Below are positions 58,324-64,000 of a DNA stretch of 64,000 bases, one piece after another. Every line of letters begins with the position of its first letter. The first letter of the stretch is position 1. Below the pieces are notes generated by a model. The model had not been told where the DNA came from, made no database searches, and was given only the letters and a program-made list of their open reading frames with translations. The DNA comes from Hymenobacter polaris (GTDB lineage Bacteria; Bacteroidota; Bacteroidia; Cytophagales; Hymenobacteraceae). The translations under genes were made by a program, and so were the position numbers. The stretch lies in the NCBI RefSeq assembly GCF_012927305.1, contig NZ_JABBGH010000003.1:372001-436000 (forward strand). The letters run 5' to 3'.

Positions 58324-60378
58324 ATGCTGTTTTTCAGCAAGTTATTTGTTATCAGCAAGTTATTTGTTAATAAATGCTGCCTGCTGGGTAGCCTGCTTGC
58401 GTGTACCCTAGGGCTGCTGCTGGCCGCCCCGGTTGCCCGCGCCCAGGTGGCCCCGGCCGCGCGGCCCAGCGCCACATCTGCGCCGCGCCCCCCGGCCGAC
58501 ACGCTCACGACCCGCCCGCACCGCCTGGCCGAAGCGCGCATCAGCACGGTGCGGCCCACCCAGTTTGCGGTGGGCAGCCGCCAGCTGGTGCTCGACTCGA
58601 CCGACCTGGCGCTGGGCCGCGGCGCCTCGCTGGCGCAGGTGCTGCAGGCGCGCACGCCCTTGTATTTCAAGGATTATGGGCCGGGGCAGCTGGCGTCCAT
58701 CAGCATCCGGGGCACGGCGGCGCGGCACACGGCGGTGCTCTGGCAGGGGCTCAACATCAACATTCCCTCGCTGGGCGAGGCCGACTTTGCCATCTTGCCG
58801 GTGGGCGGGCCCACCAGCGTGGCGGTGCAGCCGGGGCCCGCGGCGGCGCTTTACGGCAGCGGCGCCATCGGCGGCACGGTGCTGCTGGACAATACCCTGG
58901 ACTGGCGGCCGGGCGCGCGCGGCAGCGTGCAGGCCGACGCGGGCAGCTTCGGGCTGCTGGGCGGCAGCGGCACCCTAAGCGTGGCCGGCGGCCGCGTGGC
59001 CGCCCGCACCGCCGCCAGCTACCGCACCGCCCAAAACGACTACCCCTACACCGTGCAGGAAGCCGCCGGCCCGGTGCGCCGCCTGCTCACCAACGCCGTG
59101 CTGCACCACCAGTGGAGCCTGACCCAGGACCTGGCCCTGCGCCTGGGGCAGGGCGGCGAGCTGACAGCCACCGCCTGGCTTACCGACACCGACCGCGACA
59201 TTCAGCCCAGTATCTACGCCGCGCCCACCCAAACCCGCGAGCTGGACAAGAGCCGCCGCCTGCTGCTGGCCTACCGCCACCTGGCCTCGGCCCGGCGGCA
59301 GTGGGCGGTGCGCGCCGCCTGGTTCGAGGACGTGCTCGACTACCAGGATGGCGGCGCCACCAGCCGCTCGCTGATGCGCACCACCCAGGCCCAGGCCGAG
59401 CACACCAGCGCCCTAGGGCAGCGCGGCAGCCTGCGCCTGGGAGCCGAAGCCCAGCACTACGCCGCCCAAATCGACGGCTACGGCCCCGCGCCCATCACCG
59501 AAAACCGGGCCGCCGCCTTCGCCCTGCTGCGCTTCGACCCGCGCCCCGGCCTGCGCCTGTCGGGCAACCTGCGCCAGGCGCTGCTGCCCGGCGGGGCCGC
59601 CCCCCTCACGCCCACCTTGGGGGCCGAGTGGGACCTCGGGGCGGGTCGCCGCGCCGCGGCCGACTCGGCCAGCGCGCGCCTCACGCTGCGGGGCAGCGCC
59701 TCGCGCAGCTACCGCGCCCCCACCCTGAACGAGCGCTACTGGCAGCCCGGCGGCAACCCCAACCTACGCCCCGAAACCGGCCTGGGCTACGAGGGCGGCT
59801 TGCGCTATACCTACCCCCTAGGGCCCGGCGCCAGCCTAGTGGCCGAGGCCACGGCCTTCCACCAGCTCGTGAACGACTGGGTGCAGTGGACGCCCGACGA
59901 CCGCGGCATCTGGAGTCCGCTGAACCTGCGGCAGGTGCGTAGCCAGGGTCTGGAGGCCACCGCCGCCTACCGCCTGCGCCGGGGCCCGTACCGCCTGCTG
60001 GCCCGCGCCGCCTACAGCCTCACTAGCACCACCAAAACCCAGGGCGCCCCCGGCGACTACGACCCCCTAGGGGTGCAGCTCATGTACGTGCCCCGGCACC
60101 AGGGCAGCCTGGTGGCCGACCAGTACTGGGGCCGCTGGCTGCTGAGCGCGCAGGCCACCGCCACCGGCCGGCGCTACACCGATGCCTCGGGCACGGCCAA
60201 CCTACCCGCCTACGCCGTGGCCGGGGCTACCCTGGGCTACACCTGGCGCCTGCCCGGCTGCGACCTCACCGGCCTGCTGCGGGCCACCAACCTGCTCAAC
60301 CAAGCCTACTTCGGCTACCCCGGCCGGCCGGCGGCCCCCCGCGCCTGGCAGGCCAGCCTGCGCCTCGACTGGCGCTAA
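58324..60378 (+). CDS. btuB: BtuB-like TonB-dependent cobalamin receptor
   Basis: 684 residues. Signal peptide ending ARAQ, plug domain (LAQVLQARTPLYFKDYGPGQLASISIRGTAARHTAVLWQGLNINI, SVAVQPGPAAALYGSGAIGGTVLLD) and a 22-strand barrel with a typical aromatic end. The riboswitch directly upstream makes cobalamin the probable ligand. No carboxypeptidase-like extra domain, as in classical BtuB. The signal peptide contains an 18-base tandem duplication (SKLFVI-SKLFVN). The following BtuG-like gene starts 58 bases after its stop, probably in the same operon. ATG 58324 is the first in frame. Confidence 0.93.
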   Translation: MLFFSKLFVISKLFVNKCCLLGSLLACTLGLLLAAPVARAQVAPAARPSATSAPRPPADTLTTRPHRLAEARISTVRPTQFAVGSRQLVLDSTDLALGRGASLAQVLQARTPLYFKDYGPGQLASISIRGTAARHTAVLWQGLNINIPSLGEADFAILPVGGPTSVAVQPGPAAALYGSGAIGGTVLLDNTLDWRPGARGSVQADAGSFGLLGGSGTLSVAGGRVAARTAASYRTAQNDYPYTVQEAAGPVRRLLTNAVLHHQWSLTQDLALRLGQGGELTATAWLTDTDRDIQPSIYAAPTQTRELDKSRRLLLAYRHLASARRQWAVRAAWFEDVLDYQDGGATSRSLMRTTQAQAEHTSALGQRGSLRLGAEAQHYAAQIDGYGPAPITENRAAAFALLRFDPRPGLRLSGNLRQALLPGGAAPLTPTLGAEWDLGAGRRAAADSASARLTLRGSASRSYRAPTLNERYWQPGGNPNLRPETGLGYEGGLRYTYPLGPGASLVAEATAFHQLVNDWVQWTPDDRGIWSPLNLRQVRSQGLEATAAYRLRRGPYRLLARAAYSLTSTTKTQGAPGDYDPLGVQLMYVPRHQGSLVADQYWGRWLLSAQATATGRRYTDASGTANLPAYAVAGATLGYTWRLPGCDLTGLLRATNLLNQAYFGYPGRPAAPRAWQASLRLDWR

Positions 60379-60436
60379 CTCACTCCATATCTTTTCCCTT
60401 CACCCATTTGTAGCGTTCGGTAGAACGCAGAGTTGT

Positions 60437-61501
60437 ATGCAAAAACTTTTTCGCCCCTTGCTGCTCGGCGCGGCGTTTGCCAGCTTCCTGGCTAGCTGCT
60501 CGAAAGATGATAACACCACGCCCACGGCGGCCGGCACGGGCCAGTATGCCTTCGTCATCAACGAGGGTAACTTCAGCAACGGTACCGGCTCGGTGAGCCG
60601 GGTGAATAAGAGCAACGTCAAGGACATTGCTATCGACGCCTTCGGCAGCGCCAACGGCGGGGCCGTGCTGGGCAGCGTGGTCGAGAGCATGACCGTGGTA
60701 GACACCAAGGGCTACGTGGTGGTCAACAACAGCAACAAGATTGAGGTGGTGTCGCTGCCCGATTTCAAATCGACGGCTACCATCGCCGGGCTCAACCAGC
60801 CGCGCTTCCTCACGCGCTCGGTGGCCAATACCAATCGGGGCTACGTGACGGAGTGGCTCGGCGGCCCCTACCCGGCGCCCTACACGGCCGGCCGCATCAG
60901 CCTTATCGACCTAAGCAGCAATAAGGTAACGGGTACCGTGCCGGTGGGCATCAACCCCGAGCGCATGGCCCTGACGGGCGGCAACCTCTACGTGGCCAAC
61001 AGCAGCAGCAGCTTCCTCACGGTCATCAGCGACGCCAGCGGCGCGGCCACGGGCACCATTGCCCTGCCCACCCCGGCCAGCAGCCTCGTGGTTGATAAGA
61101 ACAACACCCTGTGGGTGCTGTGCGGCAGTGACTACGCCAGCCAACCAGCTAAATTGCTGCACTTTAGCAGCGGCGCCACGCCCGCCGTGCAGCAAACCTT
61201 TACGTTTGCCACCGTGGGCTCGGGCGGCGGCCTGCGCATCGGCCCCGACGGGCAGCAGCTCTACTACAGCTACCGCAACGGCGAGTACCGCATGGCCATC
61301 ACCGATACCAGCCTGCCCACCACGCCCCTTATCCGGCGCAACTTCTACGGCTTCGACATTGACCCCAGCACCGGCCTGCTCTACGGCACCGACGCGCTTA
61401 ACTACAGCAACCCCGGCTGGCTGATTCGCTACCAGCCTAACGGTACCAAGCTCGACTCGGTAACCGTGCAGGTGAGCCCCAACGGCGTGGTATTTTACTA
61501 G
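60437..61501 (+). CDS. BtuG-like surface beta-propeller lipoprotein (YncE/DUF5074)
   Basis: 354 residues from ATG 60437; the upstream frame belongs to another reading of btuB. Lipobox FLASC (Cys21) then KDDNTT, followed by seven short repeats of the beta-propeller type (YAFVINEGNF, GYVVVNNSNKIEVVSLPDFK, GYVTEWLG, ISLIDLSSNKVTGTVPVGINPERMAL, LYVANSSSSFLTVISDAS). This is the architecture of YncE-like propellers. In Bacteroides BtuG, a surface propeller lipoprotein encoded with BtuB, binds B12 and hands it to BtuB. Riboswitch-controlled placement after btuB supports the same role here. Not proven. Confidence 0.8.
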   Translation: MQKLFRPLLLGAAFASFLASCSKDDNTTPTAAGTGQYAFVINEGNFSNGTGSVSRVNKSNVKDIAIDAFGSANGGAVLGSVVESMTVVDTKGYVVVNNSNKIEVVSLPDFKSTATIAGLNQPRFLTRSVANTNRGYVTEWLGGPYPAPYTAGRISLIDLSSNKVTGTVPVGINPERMALTGGNLYVANSSSSFLTVISDASGAATGTIALPTPASSLVVDKNNTLWVLCGSDYASQPAKLLHFSSGATPAVQQTFTFATVGSGGGLRIGPDGQQLYYSYRNGEYRMAITDTSLPTTPLIRRNFYGFDIDPSTGLLYGTDALNYSNPGWLIRYQPNGTKLDSVTVQVSPNGVVFY

Positions 61502-61529
61502 CGCCCGCCCCGCACCCCGTGCGCTAAAA

Positions 61530-61573
61530 GCCAAAGCGGCCTGCCCTTCAGAAGGGGCAGGCCGCTTTTAGTT
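61530..61573 (+). terminator. Rho-independent terminator of the B12 operon
   Basis: AAAAGCCAAAGCGGCCTGCC, short loop, GGGGCAGGCCGCTTTTAG: a 13-base GC-rich stem with T-run, 30 bases after the propeller gene. Confidence 0.85.
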
Positions 61574-61593
61574 GGGACCAGGCCTAGGCCCAG

Positions 61594-61872
61594 CTAGTCG
61601 GCCAGGCCGTCGTGGTTGCGGTCAACGGCGCGGTCGGTGCTTTTATACACCTGCTTGCCACTGGGGCGCCGGGCTGTGTCGCGCGGAATGCCAGCGGCCA
61701 GCGAGTCGCCGTTGCTCATGCTGGGGGTGGTGTTGGGCGTCCTCTTTTTGGCCGAAGCCTGCTCCACGTTGGTATCGCCGGTAGCGGAGCCGGTAGAGAA
61801 GTTGCAGGCCCCGAGGGCCAACGGGAGCGATAGCGCCGCCAGCAGGGCGGGCAGGCGTAGGGTGCGAAGCAT
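61594..61872 (-). CDS. Small lipoprotein with C-terminal calcium-loop motif
   Basis: 92 residues. ATG 61872 starts a lipoprotein signal with lipobox LALGAC (Cys23), then a Thr/Ser/Asn/Lys-rich linker and the end DRAVDRNHDGLAD, which matches the D-x-N-x-D-G-x-x-D loop seen in thrombospondin type-3/EF-hand-like calcium loops. Probably an envelope lipoprotein; function unknown. The T3-loop may be a coincidence at this length. Confidence 0.6.
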   Translation of the reverse strand: MLRTLRLPALLAALSLPLALGACNFSTGSATGDTNVEQASAKKRTPNTTPSMSNGDSLAAGIPRDTARRPSGKQVYKSTDRAVDRNHDGLAD

Positions 61873-62007
61873 AACTAAAAGGAGAGGAGGGTGAGGAAAA
61901 CGCGCCGGCCCTAGGCCGCCCGGCAAGTATAAGGCCGCCCAGGGTACTGGCCTACTCTACCGCAAACCGGCGCCTGGGGTTGCCCGGCGCCTTACGGCGA
62001 AATCTTT

Positions 62008-62015
62008 TACCTTTG
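62008..62015 (+). promoter_or_regulatory. -7 element TACCTTTG, 5 bases before a start codon
   Basis: Exact TAnnTTTG. The ATG at 62021 follows after 5 bases, so the message is probably leaderless. Confidence 0.55.
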
Positions 62016-62020
62016 CGGGC

Positions 62021-62368
62021 ATGGCTCGTTCTCGCCCGGCTACCCTTGCCCCCCGCCTGCGCCAGCGCCTGCTGGCCTACCGCTGGCGGCGCGTGGGTGG
62101 GCTGGCCGCCATCAGCCTGGCCCTGAGCCTGGGGCTGGTGGCTTACTTATTTGGCTGGAGCGACCATTTTGTAAGTCGTTTACTGACAGCATTCTTGGTG
62201 GGCTTCTGCTTGCTAGCTGTTACTTTTCTGGGGGCTTTACCGTTTATTAGTTGGGCGGCGGCCCACTGGTTTGGGCCGGGCTGGGCCAGTGCCGAGTCGG
62301 CCCCCGCTCGCCGGCCTGCGGCCGGGCGGTCCCGGCCGGCCGGCCGCCGCCCTATTACTACCACTTAA
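62021..62368 (+). CDS. Small two-helix membrane protein with Arg-rich tail
   Basis: 115 residues from ATG 62021: basic N-terminus (MARSRPATLAPRLRQR), two membrane helices (VGGLAAISLALSLGLVAYLFGW and LTAFLVGFCLLAVTFLGALPF), then a tail of Ala, Pro and Arg. No family recognised. It ends 16 bases before the HMA-AraC regulator gene, so the two are probably cotranscribed. Confidence 0.6.
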   Translation: MARSRPATLAPRLRQRLLAYRWRRVGGLAAISLALSLGLVAYLFGWSDHFVSRLLTAFLVGFCLLAVTFLGALPFISWAAAHWFGPGWASAESAPARRPAAGRSRPAGRRPITTT

Positions 62369-62384
62369 TCGTCTTATTTATCTC

Positions 62385-62957
62385 GTGAAAACCAATCTGC
62401 TGCACATCAAAAACATGGTTTGCCCGCGCTGCGTCGAGACGGTAAAAAACCTGCTCACCAAGGCCGGCTACGAGCCCACCCAGGTAACGTTGGGCCAAGC
62501 CAAGCTGCCCGCCACCGCGCCCGTAGACCCCCGCGCCGTGGCCCCCATGCTGCGCGAGGCGGGCTTCGATGTGCTGCTCGACCGCGCCGAGCAGCTAACT
62601 GAGCAGATTAAAACCGTGCTGCAAGAGTACCTGGAGCACCTGCGCACCGCCCCGGCCCCGCTCACAACCTCGGCTTTCTTGGCCGACCGCTTTGCCACTA
62701 CCTATTCGCACCTGAGCAAGGTGTTTTCGCGCACGGCCAACCTCACCATCGAGAAGTACCTCATTCGCATGAAGATAGAGCGCGTAAAGGAGCTGCTGAG
62801 CTACGGCGAGATGACGCTGGTGCAAATAGCCGACCAGCTGCGCTACAGCTCGGGCCAGCACCTGAGCAACCAGTTTCGGCAGGTGACGGGCCGCTCGGTG
62901 AGCGAGTTTCGCCGCCTGATGCAGCCCGAGCGCCTCTCGCTCGACGCGCTGGGGTAG
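62385..62957 (+). CDS. HMA domain fused to AraC-type helix-turn-helix regulator
   Basis: 190 residues from GTG 62385. Residues 1-65 form a heavy-metal-associated (HMA) domain with the metal motif MVCPRC (Cys-x2-Cys) in the typical first loop. The C-terminal about 100 residues are an AraC-family DNA-binding domain: two helix-turn-helix units (HLSKVFSRTANLTIEKYLIRMKIERVKELL and TLVQIADQLRYSSGQHLSNQFRQVTGRSVSEFRRL). Probably a metal-responsive regulator, copper by context, since a copper storage protein is encoded next to it on the other strand. The combination lets one chain sense and respond. Followed by a 17-bp perfect hairpin. Confidence 0.85.
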   Translation: MKTNLLHIKNMVCPRCVETVKNLLTKAGYEPTQVTLGQAKLPATAPVDPRAVAPMLREAGFDVLLDRAEQLTEQIKTVLQEYLEHLRTAPAPLTTSAFLADRFATTYSHLSKVFSRTANLTIEKYLIRMKIERVKELLSYGEMTLVQIADQLRYSSGQHLSNQFRQVTGRSVSEFRRLMQPERLSLDALG

Positions 62958-62980
62958 TACCTTATTTTGCGCTAGTTCAG

Positions 62981-63018
62981 CACAAAGCCGCCGCAACAGC
63001 TGTTGCGGCGGCTTTGTG
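62981..63018. terminator. Perfect 17-bp hairpin between convergent genes
   Basis: CACAAAGCCGCCGCAAC, loop AGCT, GTTGCGGCGGCTTTGTG. Lies between the HMA-AraC gene and the convergent copper storage gene; it may serve both directions although the U-tracts are weak. Confidence 0.7.
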
Positions 63019-63039
63019 CGTTTCATCGAGCAGGTGGGC

Positions 63040-63375
63040 CTAGGCCTGGTAAGCGCGGCAAGCCTCCAGGCACTCCTGGCAGGCCTTGGCGCACTGCTGG
63101 CAGTGGTCGTGCTGGTGCTTGGCGCATTCGTCGTGGCACTTCTGGCAAATCTCGATGCACTCCTTTATGATGTGCTGGGCGTGGGGCGAGTTACGCGAGA
63201 GGTAGCTTGAAAACAGGCGACAGATGTCGGCGCAGTCGCGGTCGAGGCGAATGCAGGGCACCATCATCTTGATGTCGTCCTCGTCGAGGCAGGCATCGGA
63301 GCAGTACTCGCAGTTGGCAATGCAGCGGGCCAGGGCATCGAGCAGGGAGCGGTATTCTACGGGCGTGTTTTTCAT
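63040..63375 (-). CDS. Four-helix-bundle copper storage protein (Csp-like)
   Basis: 111 residues from ATG 63375. By direct count it has 16 Cys, in pairs and triplets spaced by three or four residues (CIANCEYCSDAC, CIRLDRDCADIC, CIEICQKCHDEC, CQQCAKACQECLEAC), so each faces the core of a helix. This is the pattern of Csp-type copper storage proteins, which bind many Cu(I) ions in the lumen of a four-helix bundle. No signal peptide is visible, so it is cytosolic like Csp3. Two His-rich loops. The neighbouring HMA-AraC regulator may control it. Confidence 0.92.
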   Translation of the reverse strand: MKNTPVEYRSLLDALARCIANCEYCSDACLDEDDIKMMVPCIRLDRDCADICRLFSSYLSRNSPHAQHIIKECIEICQKCHDECAKHQHDHCQQCAKACQECLEACRAYQA

Positions 63376-63617
63376 GAGAAATGAAGAGGATAACTTAGTC
63401 AAAAGCAAGCATTATGCGCTGCCAATTGGTTGTACGTAGGGCCTGGTGGGATGGTGGTGCACTTTTTGGGCCTAGGCGTACAGAATTGCCGCGCCACACC
63501 TGCGTTGGGCGTTGGCAGCCCGAATTCTGCACACCGGCGGCGCAATAGTGCCGGCCCGGCGCGCTACTATTAGCGCCGCCGGGCCGTTAGAGGGATAGTT
63601 ACTTACCTACGCAATCA
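63376..63617. other. Intergenic region upstream of Csp-like and Met-rich genes
   Basis: Divergent gap with one CCTAGG (near 63471). The part 63540-63590 has CCCGGCGC/GCGCCG-rich inverted pieces that could form a hairpin. No gene and no clear regulator site recognised. Confidence 0.35.
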
Positions 63618-64000
63618 ATGACAGTTTCTTACGCATTTGCAGCGGCTTGCCTGCTAGCCCTGGCCGCTACCCCGGCCCTGGCCCAGCATCAGATGCCCGG
63701 CATGAAGATGCCCGCCGACACCACCCGCCGGCCCACCCAGCCCCCTAGGGGCCCCGCGCCTGCCGATAGTGCCCACGCCGGGCACCAGCCGGGCATGGGC
63801 GGGATGAATATGGGCAGCATGGATATGGGGGGCATGAACATGAGCCACAGCTACTCGCGCAACCTGCCCATGAGCCGCAACGGTTCGGGCACGGCCTGGC
63901 AGCCCGACCAGACGCCCATGTACATGTGGATGCAGCACAAGGGGCCCTGGATGCTGATGTACCACGGCGCGGCCTTTGGGCGCTACACCAGCCAGAACTT
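63618..64000 (+). CDS. Met/His-rich exported protein, 3' end beyond the window
   Basis: From ATG 63618, open to the window edge (127 codons visible). Signal peptide MTVSYAFAAACLLALAATPALAQ, then Met/Gly/His-rich segments (HQMPGMKMP, HAGHQPGMGGMNMGSMDMGGMNMSH) with clustered Met-x-Met pairs, followed by a Trp- and Tyr-rich domain start (MYMWMQHKGPWMLMYHG). Methionine-rich motifs of this kind bind Cu(I). Next to a copper storage protein and an HMA regulator, a periplasmic or outer-membrane copper-handling protein is likely. Incomplete. Confidence 0.7.
   Translation, partial: MTVSYAFAAACLLALAATPALAQHQMPGMKMPADTTRRPTQPPRGPAPADSAHAGHQPGMGGMNMGSMDMGGMNMSHSYSRNLPMSRNGSGTAWQPDQTPMYMWMQHKGPWMLMYHGAAFGRYTSQN

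Noticed and set aside
61594..61784. Plus-strand frames over the small lipoprotein
   Set aside because: Shadows of the minus-strand gene, which has a clear lipoprotein signal.
1..64000. CRISPR array
   Set aside because: No regularly spaced direct repeats with unique spacers. The repeats seen are palindromes at irregular spacing, and no cas genes are present.

Overview
The window is GC-rich chromosomal DNA from a member of the Bacteroidota, most likely a Hymenobacter-like organism of the Cytophagales (inferred from gene content, not from a search). Supporting signs are a SusC/SusD pair, a type IX secretion sorting domain on a secreted esterase, promoters with the TAnnTTTG -7 element, several lipoproteins with Bacteroidota-type signals, and the nusB / DUF1573 / yajC / ybbR / coaE gene order. 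I see no phage genes, no insertion-sequence transposase, no rRNA and no CRISPR array. Three tRNA genes are present, two for proline and one for glycine.

Layout. 0-6.5 kb: a NarL-type two-component pair (kinase truncated by the window edge), truA, one half of an ABC exporter, a GyrI-like protein and an outer-membrane protein with a His/Cys cluster. 6.6-9.5 kb: two tRNA-Pro genes, a small secreted protein and the second ABC exporter half. 9.5-18.7 kb: housekeeping genes nusB, NAD-type isocitrate dehydrogenase, DUF1573-yajC-ybbR-coaE, a GNAT-like protein and dxs. 18.7-20.7 kb: an accessory two-gene cassette of an ABC-type AAA ATPase overlapping a small PD-(D/E)XK-like protein, partly AT-rich, beside a decayed oxidoreductase gene. 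20.7-28.8 kb: redox enzymes, a lipase-maturation-factor-like protein, DUF4136 and a T9SS GDSL esterase. 28.9-35 kb: an ABC-dependent polysaccharide export operon (Wzm, Wzt with C-terminal binding domain, two glycosyltransferases, one fused to a methyltransferase, and a deacetylase). 35-41.7 kb: a low-density region with gene remnants, a TPM-domain lipoprotein and a tyrosine phosphatase pseudogene. 42-57 kb: outer-membrane uptake and metal genes (radical SAM protein, SusD, SusC, AnmK, TonB receptor, MntH, CDF exporter). 57-61.5 kb: Mpg glycosylase, then a cobalamin riboswitch controlling a BtuB-like receptor and a BtuG-like propeller lipoprotein. 62-64 kb: a copper-related group (HMA-AraC regulator, Csp-like copper storage protein, a Met/His-rich protein cut by the window end).

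Repeats are a main theme. Eight copies of a roughly 100-base palindromic element (core arm GTCATGCTGAGC...) sit between genes, and one lies in frame inside the radical SAM gene. A second, GC-rich palindrome has two copies. A 350-base inverted-repeat element lies between mpg and the B12 riboswitch and supplies the start codon of mpg. The hexamer CCTAGG is strikingly frequent everywhere.

The best candidates for something undescribed are the ATPase/nuclease-like cassette, the in-frame palindrome and the CCTAGG enrichment. All function calls come from reading the sequence and family knowledge; no database search was run.
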